From contig NZ_JAALAA010000015.1 in assembly GCF_011045035.1 (NCBI RefSeq), forward strand, positions 62,001 through 126,000: a DNA stretch of 64,000 nt, written 5' to 3'. Position numbers and translations under genes: made by a program. The notes beneath the pieces are model-generated. The model was not told the DNA's origin. It made no database searches and saw only the letters and a list, made by a program, of their open reading frames with translations. Below are positions 1 to 7,047 of this stretch, piece after piece. The DNA is from Nocardioides turkmenicus. Lineage in GTDB: Bacteria > Actinomycetota > Actinomycetes > Propionibacteriales > Nocardioidaceae. Within the stretch, counting starts at the first letter, position 1, and each line of letters opens with the position of its first letter.

Positions 1-2
1 CC

Positions 3-185
3 CCGTTCCTGCTCGGCGCCGGCCGCTCGGCCGTCGCCGACCTCGGGATCACCACCATCTCCGACGCCTTCCGGCCGCGAGTGCGCTCTGTCGACGTGCT
101 CGCGCCAGCCGCGCCGGGCGAGGAGCCGAACGTTCGGTTCATTCTGGAACCACCCCAAGAAAATCAATACAGAGGGGAGCAGTGA
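3..185 (+). CDS. ribD: RibD C-terminal end (5' truncated by window edge)
   Basis: This is the last 60 residues of an ORF entering from the left edge. It contains LLGAGRSAVADLGITTI, the C-terminal signature of the reductase half of the bifunctional pyrimidine deaminase/reductase RibD, which carries out two early steps of riboflavin synthesis. The stop codon TGA overlaps the ATG of the next gene by one base, as expected inside an operon. The deaminase domain, the start and any FMN riboswitch would lie upstream of the window. The short visible stretch limits certainty, but riboflavin genes directly downstream support the call. Confidence 0.8.
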   Translation, partial: PFLLGAGRSAVADLGITTISDAFRPRVRSVDVLAPAAPGEEPNVRFILEPPQENQYRGEQ

Positions 186-781
186 TGTTCACCGGGATTG
201 TTGAGGAGCTCGGCACCGTCGCCGGGATCGAGGACCAGGGCGACGCCGTACGCCTGACCATCTCCGCGGCGACCGTGCTGTCGGACGCCGAGCTCGGCGC
301 CTCGATCGCGGTCAACGGCTGCTGCCTGACCGTCGCCACGCTGGGGGAGAACGAGTGGACCGCCGACGTGATGCTGGAGACGCTCAAGCGGACCAGCCTG
401 CACGCCGTCTCGGTCGGCGACCAGGTCAACCTCGAGCGCGCGGTCACCCCGGCCACCCGGCTCGGCGGCCACATCGTCCAGGGGCACGTCGACGGCGTCG
501 GACGCATCGTCTCCCGCGAGCCCAGCGAGCACTGGGAGGTCGTCACGATCTCGTTGCCCGAGGACCTCGTCCGCTACGTCGTGGAGAAGGGCTCGATCGC
601 GGTGGACGGGATCAGCCTCACCGTCGTCTCGGTGACCGACGACTCGTTCACGGTCAGCCTCATCCCCGAGACTCTGGCGCGTACGTCGCTGGGGTTCCGG
701 GCCGTCGGCGACGAGGTCAATCTCGAGACCGACATCATCGCCAAGCACGTCGAGAAGCTTCTGGGAGGGGTCAGGCCGTGA
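185..781 (+). CDS. ribE: Riboflavin synthase alpha chain
   Basis: The 198-residue protein converts two molecules of 6,7-dimethyl-8-ribityllumazine into riboflavin and the pyrimidinedione precursor. The N-terminus MFTGIVEELG is the family signature. Two lumazine-binding repeats are visible, seen in the paired segments AVNGCCLTV and AVDGISLTV, together with LGGHIVQGHVDG. The start is taken at ATG 185 rather than GTG 182 because the family begins MFTGIV and a GGGGAG ribosome site precedes it. The stop overlaps the GTG of ribBA by four bases, indicating translational coupling. Some nomenclatures call this gene ribC. Confidence 0.95.
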   Translation: MFTGIVEELGTVAGIEDQGDAVRLTISAATVLSDAELGASIAVNGCCLTVATLGENEWTADVMLETLKRTSLHAVSVGDQVNLERAVTPATRLGGHIVQGHVDGVGRIVSREPSEHWEVVTISLPEDLVRYVVEKGSIAVDGISLTVVSVTDDSFTVSLIPETLARTSLGFRAVGDEVNLETDIIAKHVEKLLGGVRP

Positions 782-2049
782 GTATCGAGACTGGATTGAA
801 TTCATCGGGCAGCGAGCAGTACGCCGGGATCCGGCTGGATCCGGTCGAGAACGCGATCGCCGACCTGGCGGCCGGGAAGCCGGTCGTGGTCGTCGACGAC
901 GAGGACCGGGAGAACGAGGGCGACCTGATCTTCTCCGCCGAGCTGGCCACGCCGGAGGTGATGGCCTTCGCGATCCGCTGGTCCTCCGGCGTGATCTGCG
1001 TGGCGCTGCCCGGGGATCGGCTCGACGCGCTCGACCTGCCCCCGATGACTCGTGTCAACGAGGACCGCAAGCAGACCGCGTACGCAGTCTCCGTCGACGC
1101 CCGCGAGGGCGTCACGACCGGCATCTCGGCGGCCGACCGGGCGCTCACCACCCGGCTGCTGGCCGGCCCGGCGTCGGTGGCCGGCGACCTGACCCGACCG
1201 GGCCACGTCTTCCCGCTGCGGGCACGCGACGGGGGAGTGCTGGTGCGGGTCGGCCACACCGAGGCCGCCGTCGACCTGACCCGGCTGGCCGGTCTGGAGC
1301 CCGCCGGTGCGCTGGTCGAGCTGGTCAACGACGACGGCACCATGCAGCGCGCGCCGCAGCTGCGGGAGTTCGCCGACGAGCACGGTCTCGCGATGATCTC
1401 GATCGCCGACCTGGTCACCTACCGGCGGCGTACGGAGGTGCTGGTCGAGCGCAAGGCGGTGACCCGGCTGCCCACCGAGTTCGGCGACTTCACAGCCTAC
1501 GGCTACCGCACCATCGACGACGGCGTCGAGCACGTCGCGCTGGTCCACGGCGACGTGTCCGGGTGCGACCCGGTGCTCGCCCGGGTGCACTCGGAGTGCC
1601 TGACCGGCGACGTGTTCGGATCGCGCCGTTGCGACTGCGGGCCCCAGCTGCGCGAGGCGCTCGAGCGGATCGCGACGGAGGGCTGCGGTGTGGTGGTCTA
1701 CCTGCGTGGGCACGAGGGCCGTGGGATCGGGCTGCTCGCCAAGCTGCAGGCCTACCAGCTCCAGGACGGCGGTCGCGACACCGTCGACGCCAACCTCGAC
1801 CTCGGCCTGCCGGCCGACGCCCGCCACTACGGCGCCGCCTCGCAGATCCTGCGCGACCTCAAGGTCGACTCGGTGCGCCTGCTGACCAACAACCCTGAGA
1901 AGGTGAGCCACCTGGAGGCGTACGGCGTCGAGGTCGCCGAGCGGGTCCCGCTCACCCCTCGACCCAACGAGCACAACCTCGCCTACCTGCTGACCAAGCG
2001 TGACCGGATGGGTCACGCGCTGCCCGACCTGTCTGAGGAGAACCGATGA
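778..2049 (+). CDS. ribBA: Bifunctional DHBP synthase / GTP cyclohydrolase II
   Basis: This 423-residue protein joins both entry points of riboflavin synthesis. Residues about 20-215 are 3,4-dihydroxy-2-butanone-4-phosphate synthase, which acts on ribulose 5-phosphate; VVDDEDRENEGDLIF and RPGHVFPL are visible. Residues about 220-415 are GTP cyclohydrolase II with the zinc cysteines in HSECLTGDVFGSRRCDCG and the motif LRGHEGRGIGL. The GTG start overlaps the ribE stop and the TGA overlaps the ATG of ribH. Length and domain order are normal for actinobacterial RibBA. Both halves keep their active-site residues, so both activities are expected. Confidence 0.96.
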   Translation: MSIETGLNSSGSEQYAGIRLDPVENAIADLAAGKPVVVVDDEDRENEGDLIFSAELATPEVMAFAIRWSSGVICVALPGDRLDALDLPPMTRVNEDRKQTAYAVSVDAREGVTTGISAADRALTTRLLAGPASVAGDLTRPGHVFPLRARDGGVLVRVGHTEAAVDLTRLAGLEPAGALVELVNDDGTMQRAPQLREFADEHGLAMISIADLVTYRRRTEVLVERKAVTRLPTEFGDFTAYGYRTIDDGVEHVALVHGDVSGCDPVLARVHSECLTGDVFGSRRCDCGPQLREALERIATEGCGVVVYLRGHEGRGIGLLAKLQAYQLQDGGRDTVDANLDLGLPADARHYGAASQILRDLKVDSVRLLTNNPEKVSHLEAYGVEVAERVPLTPRPNEHNLAYLLTKRDRMGHALPDLSEENR

Positions 2050-2528
2050 GTGGCAAGGGAGCCCCGACCCCCGAGGTCGTCGACGCGAGCGACCTGCGGG
2101 TCGCCGTGGTGGCCGCGCGCTGGCACGACGAGGTCATGGCCGGCCTGCTGAACGGCGCGGAGCGGGCGCTGAAGGAGGCCTCCGTCGGCGGCCTGACGGT
2201 CGTCCGGGTCCCGGGCGCCTTCGAGCTCCCGGTCGCCGCAGCCGCGCTCGCCAAGTCGGGCTACGACGCCATCGTCGCGCTGGGTGTCGTCATCCGCGGC
2301 GGCACCCCTCACTTCGACTACGTCTGCTCGGCTGCCACCGACGGGCTGAACCGGATCGCGATCGACCACACGATCCCGGTCGGGTTCGGCCTGCTGACCT
2401 GTGACAACGAGGAGCAGGCGCTCGACCGCGCCGGCCTCGAGGGGTCCAGCGAGGACAAGGGCTACGAGGCCGCCGCGGCAGCGATGGAGACCGCGCTCAC
2501 TCTGCGCGACTGCGTACGCCACTACTGA
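2046..2528 (+). CDS. ribH: 6,7-dimethyl-8-ribityllumazine synthase
   Basis: The 160-residue protein condenses the RibA-pathway pyrimidine with DHBP to give the substrate of riboflavin synthase; the family assembles as pentamers or icosahedral capsids. VPGAFELPVAA and the active-site segment VIRGGTPHFDYVC, with its catalytic histidine, are present. ATG 2046 lies inside the ribBA stop region (ATGA overlap). It is the last gene of the riboflavin operon; the next gene is on the opposite strand 23 bases away. No clear T-tailed terminator is visible in that gap. Confidence 0.96.
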   Translation: MSGKGAPTPEVVDASDLRVAVVAARWHDEVMAGLLNGAERALKEASVGGLTVVRVPGAFELPVAAAALAKSGYDAIVALGVVIRGGTPHFDYVCSAATDGLNRIAIDHTIPVGFGLLTCDNEEQALDRAGLEGSSEDKGYEAAAAAMETALTLRDCVRHY

Positions 2529-2551
2529 GTCGCCCGCCCGGGCGATCGTGG

Positions 2552-2908
2552 TCAGCTGCAGGCGGCCACGGCGTCCGGGAACGCGGCGTCGATCGCCTCG
2601 AAGTCGAGGTGGCCGATGCCCTGGCTCTTCCCGCCGGCGCCCTGCGCCATCACCGTGCGTACGTTGATCGCGGTCCAGGACTCGATGCCGGCGGCATCGG
2701 CGAGCACCTCGATACCGGCGTCGCACAGGCCGGTGAACTCGGCGGCGAGGTCGTGGAAGCTGACGAACCCCTGGGAGTCGGCCATGCCCTGGGCACCCTG
2801 CTGGACAGCGTGCTTGTTGAAGCAGAAGTGCGCGTTGGCGGCACCGGTCGACATAGCGATGGCGGCGGTGGTGGCGACGGCCACCGTGGTGATACGGCGA
2901 AGCAGCAT
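2552..2908 (-). CDS. Small secreted protein of unknown function
   Basis: The 118-residue product begins with a Sec signal peptide: MLLRRITTVAVATT, a hydrophobic alanine-rich stretch, and a likely cleavage after ANA near residue 26. The mature part is small and acidic, contains three cysteines (CFN, LCDAG, ACS) and no motif I recognise. An AGGAG ribosome site lies six bases before ATG 2908. It stands alone between convergent ribH and a methyltransferase. Without a lipobox it is probably released or periplasm-like rather than lipid-anchored. Function unknown. Confidence 0.7.
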   Translation of the reverse strand: MLLRRITTVAVATTAAIAMSTGAANAHFCFNKHAVQQGAQGMADSQGFVSFHDLAAEFTGLCDAGIEVLADAAGIESWTAINVRTVMAQGAGGKSQGIGHLDFEAIDAAFPDAVAACS

Positions 2909-3038
2909 GATGAACTCCTGACGGACGGATCGAGGACCTTCTCAGTCTCCGCACGAAGATCGCGGACCGTCATGACCAGACTGGGGTATCCGGTCACGAA
3001 CCGACGTAACCGGACCCAGCTTTTGCGTTGGCGGCGGC

Positions 3039-3647
3039 TCACGCCGTGAGCATCGCCACCAGGTCGCCCAGGCGGCGGCGTGCGCCCGGGTCCTGTCGTG
3101 CGGAGGCCCGCTCGACGGTGAACCCGTGCGGGGCGAGCAGGTCGGCGAGTGCCTCCGCGGACCAGTAGTAGGCGGTGTGCACCGCGTGGTCGAACGCCTC
3201 GCCGGGTTCGCCGTCGAAGAAGCCGATCAGCGCCGACCCGCCGGGGGAGAGCACGCGAGCGAACTCGCCCAGGATCGCGGGGAGCTCGGCGGGTGGGGTG
3301 TGGATGATCGAGTACCACGCCAGGATGCCTCCGACCGACCGATCGGCGAGCGGGAGCGCGGTCAGGTCGGCCTGGTGGACGGCGATCTCCGGGAAGCGTC
3401 CCCGGGCCGCGGTCACGAACTCCGCGGACGCGTCGATGCCGACCACGTCCCGGGTCCCGCCGGCCGCCAGGAACCCGCTCCAGAGTCCGGGGCCGCAGCC
3501 TGCGTCGAGGAACCGGCCGCGGACGCCGGTGCGCCAGGTGTCGATCGTGTCGCGATCCTGGGCGGCCAGCTGCTCGATCGTGCCGAAGAGGTCGATGTAC
3601 TCAGCGGCGCGGCTGTCGTAGGCGGCGCCTATCTCGGTCGTGGTCAT
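3039..3647 (-). CDS. Class I SAM-dependent methyltransferase
   Basis: The 202-residue protein has a Rossmann-type S-adenosylmethionine fold. Motif I is FLDAGCGPGLWSGFLA near residue 45, followed by VVGIDASAEFV, HQADLTALPLADRSV and ILAWYSIIHTPP, the usual order of motifs I-IV in methyltransferase families 11/25. The frame stays open upstream to 4217, but that extension has no plausible coding character and overlaps the leader of the HNH gene, so the start is placed at ATG 3647 (MTTTEIGAAYD). The substrate cannot be told from sequence. Confidence 0.8.
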   Translation of the reverse strand: MTTTEIGAAYDSRAAEYIDLFGTIEQLAAQDRDTIDTWRTGVRGRFLDAGCGPGLWSGFLAAGGTRDVVGIDASAEFVTAARGRFPEIAVHQADLTALPLADRSVGGILAWYSIIHTPPAELPAILGEFARVLSPGGSALIGFFDGEPGEAFDHAVHTAYYWSAEALADLLAPHGFTVERASARQDPGARRRLGDLVAMLTA

Positions 3648-3660
3648 GGGGGACCGAGGG

Positions 3661-3874
3661 TAATGGCTTCGGGGGTTCGCAGGCCGCCTTGTTGTGGGGA
3701 GTGTGGATGTGTGTCCGTTGGTCGCGTGTCCGGGTGCCAGCGCGGGTGGGGCCAATACGTTGTCTGGCTTGGGGGATTTAGAGGCCTGGGTGTCTGGGTT
3801 GGGTGCCATTTGCCTGTCTTGCCGGCTTCCAGCAGCGGTCTGGGTTTGGTTTGGGATACCTGTCCCTGATCGGG
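3661..3874. other. G/T-rich non-coding stretch
   Basis: The plus strand here is strikingly rich in G and T, with repeated GGGT/TGGG runs (for example around 3771-3803 and 3841-3855) and few A or C. No convincing ORF or hairpin is seen. The G-run spacing would allow a G-quadruplex with one long loop. Composition differs from the flanking coding DNA. It may be the 5' flank of the HNH element. Confidence 0.4.
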
Positions 3875-3904
3875 TTGGCTTGATTTTGCTTGGTGTGGTA
3901 GACT
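3875..3904 (+). promoter_or_regulatory. Predicted promoter of the HNH element leader
   Basis: TTGGCT (3875-3880) and TAGACT (3899-3904) are separated by 18 bases, a good sigma-70/SigA-type arrangement. Transcription would start near 3911, about 200 bases before the endonuclease start codon, just where the hairpin-rich segment begins. Confidence 0.5.
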
Positions 3905-3910
3905 CGGCGC

Positions 3911-4100
3911 AGGCGTAAACGTGAAGGCCGACCACCTCAAACGAGGCGTGCCCCACCCTTCGATGTGGGGTAATCCAGGGGAACCAGGGGCGTGAACGCT
4001 GAGCTGCGAGGGTAAGTAATAGCCCGTACTGCCGGGTCTCCAAGACCAGCGAACCAGAACACACCCGCACCAGCGGGCGTGACGAGTTCGTACGTCGGGA
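3911..4100 (+). ncRNA. Candidate structured leader RNA upstream of the DUF222/HNH gene
   Basis: Four short hairpins follow one another: CCTC/GAGG (3935-3946), CCCCAC/GTGGGG with an 8-nt loop (3951-3970), GGTCT/AGACC with a 3-nt loop (4035-4047) and CCCGC/GCGGG with loop ACCA (4064-4077). A tandem CCAGGGG repeat lies at 3975-3990 between them. An alternative CCCG/CGGG pairing (4023-4036) would compete with the third hairpin. No ORF fits the segment, and a promoter sits at its 5' side. The structure is inferred by eye; covariation has not been tested. Confidence 0.45.
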
Positions 4101-4113
4101 GGTGACCGGTTCG

Positions 4114-5355
4114 ATGACCACGCTGCAACAGCCCCAACACCCCGTGCTGGGGGCCGTGGTCGCGATCACCGGCGTCCTGGACGGTGTGGCGGATGCGAAC
4201 CCGTCGTTCATGGCCACCGACCAGAAGGCGACCGCTCTGGTCGAGATCGCCCGAGCGAAAGCCCAGCTGGCCGAGCTGGAACTGCGGGTGATCGCGACCG
4301 CTGCCGATGTCGCAGCGGAGGCTGCCGCTCGGGATGTGGCGGCCTGGTTGCATCACCACACCCACCAGCGCCCCGAGACCCTGCGGGCCGACCTCCGGCT
4401 CGCGTCCGCCCTGGACCGCACCTATGGCCTGGTCGCCGCTGCGATGCGAACCGGTGCCTGCAACCTCGCCCAAGCCCACGTCATCGTGAACGCCCTCGAT
4501 GAGCTCCCAGCCGATCTCGACCCCGAGGTCCGGATCAGAGCCGAACAGACCTTGGTCGCCTACGCGACCGAGTTCGACCCCGCCCGGCTACGCCGCCTCG
4601 GGCGCCGGATCCTGGATGTCATCGCCCCCGAGATCGCCGAAGCCGAAGAAGCCCGACGCCTCGCCGCCGAGGAAGCCCACGCCCGGAAGAAGACCCGACT
4701 GAGCATGCGGCGTCTCGGGGACGGCACCACCCGGATCACGGCCGTGGTCCCGGACGCGGCCGCGGACCGGCTCGCGACCAACCTGGAAGCCTTCGCCTCA
4801 CCCAGGCGCGAGGACGGCACCCGCACCGAGACCGGCGAGTTCCTGCCCTACGACCGACGCCTCGGGCGTGCGTTGTGCCAGCTGCTCGAAACCCTCGACC
4901 CGGCCAGGTTGCCCATCCATGGCGGGGACGCGACCACGGTGATCGTGACCATCGACCTCGACCAGCTCCGCAAAGAGGCCGGCATCGCCCAGACCATCGG
5001 CGGCACTGCTCTGACTGCGTCCGAAGTCCGGCGCTTGGCCTGCACCGCCAACATCCTCCCGGCCGTCCTCGGCGGCGATTCCGAGGTGCTCGACCTCGGC
5101 CGCAAACAACGCCTCTTCACCGCAGCCCAACGCCGAGCGATGCTCCTTCGCTCAGCGACCTGCGAGGCCGAAGGCTGCGACATCCCCGGGACCTGGTCCG
5201 AAGCCCACCACTGGATCGAATGGACGCGAGGAGGTGCGACCGACCCCGACAACGCCGCCCTCCTCTGCAGCCATCACCACCACCGCGCCCACGACCCCGC
5301 CTTTACTCACGAACGACTACCCAACGGCGACATCCGCTTCACCCGGCGCACCTAG
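4114..5355 (+). CDS. DUF222 / HNH endonuclease, 13E12 repeat family
   Basis: The 413-residue protein has a DUF222 region (about residues 30-310) and a C-terminal HNH nuclease. The HNH part shows the zinc cysteines in CEAEGCDIPG, the catalytic segment WSEAHHWIEW, the conserved N of DPDNAALLC and the final SHHHHRAHD. All catalytic positions look intact, so it may be active. The family is multi-copy in actinobacteria and includes the REP13E12 repeats of Mycobacterium tuberculosis; its role is unknown. ATG 4114 is chosen (GGGAGG 11 bases upstream); GTG 4102 is an alternative. The gene stands alone behind a long leader, consistent with a mobile or selfish element. Confidence 0.85.
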   Translation: MTTLQQPQHPVLGAVVAITGVLDGVADANPSFMATDQKATALVEIARAKAQLAELELRVIATAADVAAEAAARDVAAWLHHHTHQRPETLRADLRLASALDRTYGLVAAAMRTGACNLAQAHVIVNALDELPADLDPEVRIRAEQTLVAYATEFDPARLRRLGRRILDVIAPEIAEAEEARRLAAEEAHARKKTRLSMRRLGDGTTRITAVVPDAAADRLATNLEAFASPRREDGTRTETGEFLPYDRRLGRALCQLLETLDPARLPIHGGDATTVIVTIDLDQLRKEAGIAQTIGGTALTASEVRRLACTANILPAVLGGDSEVLDLGRKQRLFTAAQRRAMLLRSATCEAEGCDIPGTWSEAHHWIEWTRGGATDPDNAALLCSHHHHRAHDPAFTHERLPNGDIRFTRRT

Positions 5356-5387
5356 ACCACCGATCACAACGATCCACGTCACGGTCG

Positions 5388-5410
5388 AGCGCACGAGACC
5401 CGCGTGCGCT
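5388..5410 (+). terminator. Hairpin after the HNH gene
   Basis: A perfect 7-bp stem AGCGCAC / GTGCGCT with a 9-nt loop lies 33 bases after the HNH stop codon. There is no T tract, so termination is possible but unproven. Confidence 0.35.
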
Positions 5411-5411
5411 G

Positions 5412-5587
5412 CCGAGTCGGCGCGGCTGCCCCGCGCCACGGCATCGAGTCGGCGCGTCTGTCCCGCGTGCGTGGAAGCGTGTCCTGGCCGCTCCCGTTGC
5501 GTGCGGCAGTTGCGCCGACTCGGGGCCGTAGGCCGAGGCACATGCGCCGACTCGGGGGTGTGGTTCGGGACAGATGCGCCGACTCGG
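5412..5587. repeat. Five-copy short inverted-repeat cluster (GCGCCGACTCGG)
   Basis: The 12-mer GCGCCGACTCGG or a near copy occurs five times in 176 bases. Two copies are in reverse orientation (5412-5423, 5444-5455) and three in forward orientation (5512-5523, 5544-5555, 5576-5587). The last three are exactly 32 bases apart, and the first two are also 32 apart. Flanks are partly shared: CGGGACAGA precedes two of the copies. Opposite orientation would let a transcript fold back on itself. No ORF is convincing here. Confidence 0.75.
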
Positions 5588-5616
5588 CGTTGGTGGGGAG
5601 GGTTCCTGCCGTCGTA

Positions 5617-5642
5617 GCGTTATAATTTGCGCATGCATGCAA
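5617..5642 (+). promoter_or_regulatory. Promoter and likely operator of the arsR-CDF operon
   Basis: A perfect TATAAT (5621-5626) lies six bases before ATG 5633, giving a leaderless message. Overlapping it is an inverted repeat with arms ATTTGC and GCAAAT separated by 8 bases (5625-5644), with ATGCAT at its centre. Its position over the start site suits repression by the ArsR protein it precedes. Confidence 0.6.
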
Positions 5643-5989
5643 ATACGCAACCTCCGGTGTGGGGTGACGACGTGGTCACCCTCGCCGTCGAGGTGCTGCG
5701 GATGCTGGCCGATCCGACGCGCCTGCAGATGGCGGGGCTGCTGCTCGATGAGGAGCGGTCCGTCTCGGAGCTCGCCGGGCTGCTGGAGAAGCCGGTGCCG
5801 GGCGTCTCCCAGCATCTGGCGAAGATGCGGATGGCGCGGTTGGTGACCACGCGTAAGGAGGGCACCTCGGTGCTCTACCGGGTCGAGAACGGCCACGTGC
5901 GCCAGCTGGTCCTCGACACGATCGGCCACGTGCAGCATCTCCTGGACCAAGTCCCGGCGCACCACCGATCCGGGGAGGAGTCGGCATGA
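5633..5989 (+). CDS. ArsR/SmtB family metal-sensing repressor
   Basis: The 118-residue protein is a winged helix-turn-helix repressor: LRMLADPTRLQMAGLLLDEE, then SVSELAGLLEKPVPGVSQHLAKMRMARLV, which is the DNA-recognition unit, and the wing TTRKEGTSVLYRV. A histidine-bearing C-terminal helix (HVQHLLDQVPAHH) resembles the alpha-5 metal site of zinc/cobalt sensors. The stop overlaps the start of a zinc-type CDF exporter by four bases, so the pair should form an autoregulated metal-efflux operon. ATG 5633 is preferred over TTG 5627 because TATAAT lies directly before it. The metal is inferred from the partner. Confidence 0.88.
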   Translation: MHANTQPPVWGDDVVTLAVEVLRMLADPTRLQMAGLLLDEERSVSELAGLLEKPVPGVSQHLAKMRMARLVTTRKEGTSVLYRVENGHVRQLVLDTIGHVQHLLDQVPAHHRSGEESA

Positions 5990-7023
5990 CCCATACGCTG
6001 CACGACCACCGCCGCGACCACGCGCACAGTCATGAGCACGGTCATGGCCACGGTCATGGACACGCGCACGACGGCCGGTGGGCGCGGGTCCGGCACGCGG
6101 TCTCGGACGTCTTCGGGGCCCACTCCCACGACGCCGCGGACCAGGTCGACGAGGCCCTCGAAGCCGACGTACGCGGCCGGCGGGCGTTGTGGATCAGCCT
6201 CGGCGTCCTCGCGGTGACGGCCGGGATCCAGGCGGTCGTGGTGAGCCTGACCGGGTCGGTGGCCCTGCTGGGGGACACGCTCCACAACGTCGCGGACGCG
6301 CTGACGGCGGTGCCGCTGCTGGTGGCGTTCTGGCTCGCGCGGCGGCCGGCCAACGACCGCTTCACCTACGGCTACGGCCGGGCCGAGGACCTCGCCGGCC
6401 TGTTCGTCGTCGCCATGATCGCGCTGTCCAGCATCCTGGCCGGCTGGGAGGCGGTCGACCGGCTCTTCCATCCCCGCGAGGTGGAGCACGTCTGGGCCGT
6501 CGCCGCGGCCGGAGTGGTCGGCTTCCTCGGCAACGAGATCGTCGCGCGCTACCGGATCCGTGTCGGCCGCCAGATCGGCTCGGCCGCCCTGGTCGCAGAC
6601 GGTCTCCACGCGCGTACGGACGGCTTCACCTCGCTGGCCGTGGTGGCAGGGGCGGCCGGCGTGGCGCTCGGGGTGCCGTGGGCCGACCCGCTGATCGGGC
6701 TGCTGATCGCGGTCGCGATCCTGGGCGTGCTGCGCTCGGCGCTCAAGCAGGTCGGCGCCCGGCTGATGGACGCCGTCACCCCCGAGGACGTCCGCCGGGC
6801 CCGGGAAGCGGTCGGCACCGTGGACGGCGTGCTCGAGGTGCGCAGCCTGAGACTGCGGTGGATCGGGCACACGCTCCACGCCGACGGCGACATCATCGTG
6901 CCCGCCGACCTCGCGGTCTCCGCCGCGCACGACATCGCTCACCACGCCGAGGAGCACCTCCTGGAGGCGCTGCCGCGCCTGACCAGCGTCGTGCTCCACG
7001 TCAGCCCCGAGGGCACGCACTGA
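5986..7023 (+). CDS. Cation diffusion facilitator, zinc-type exporter
   Basis: The 345-residue membrane protein opens with a histidine-rich stretch (residues 2-28, repeated HGHG) that probably buffers metal. Six transmembrane segments follow, then a cytoplasmic domain. The transport site reads HNVAD in TM2 and HARTD in TM5, the HxxxD/HxxxD pattern typical of zinc-selective CDF transporters. It is co-transcribed with the ArsR repressor through a 4-bp overlap. Expected role: proton-driven export of zinc, possibly cobalt or cadmium, from the cytoplasm. Length is slightly above the family norm because of the His-rich N-terminus. Confidence 0.92.
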   Translation: MTHTLHDHRRDHAHSHEHGHGHGHGHAHDGRWARVRHAVSDVFGAHSHDAADQVDEALEADVRGRRALWISLGVLAVTAGIQAVVVSLTGSVALLGDTLHNVADALTAVPLLVAFWLARRPANDRFTYGYGRAEDLAGLFVVAMIALSSILAGWEAVDRLFHPREVEHVWAVAAAGVVGFLGNEIVARYRIRVGRQIGSAALVADGLHARTDGFTSLAVVAGAAGVALGVPWADPLIGLLIAVAILGVLRSALKQVGARLMDAVTPEDVRRAREAVGTVDGVLEVRSLRLRWIGHTLHADGDIIVPADLAVSAAHDIAHHAEEHLLEALPRLTSVVLHVSPEGTH

Positions 7024-7047
7024 CGGCTGGTCCTAGGCTCTGCTCCG

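Noticed and set aside
355..777. Long frame before ribBA overlapping ribE
   Set aside because: Its arginine-rich translation is a shadow of ribE; the true start GTG 778 overlaps the ribE stop in the usual operon manner.
3911..4100. HEARO/omega RNA of an IscB system
   Set aside because: The downstream protein has DUF222 plus HNH but no RuvC or arginine-rich bridge of IscB, so the known RNA class does not apply.
3648..4217. N-terminal extension of the methyltransferase frame on the minus strand
   Set aside because: The open frame overlaps the promoter and leader of the HNH gene, lacks methyltransferase similarity, and a normal start (MTTTEIGAAYD) lies at 3647.
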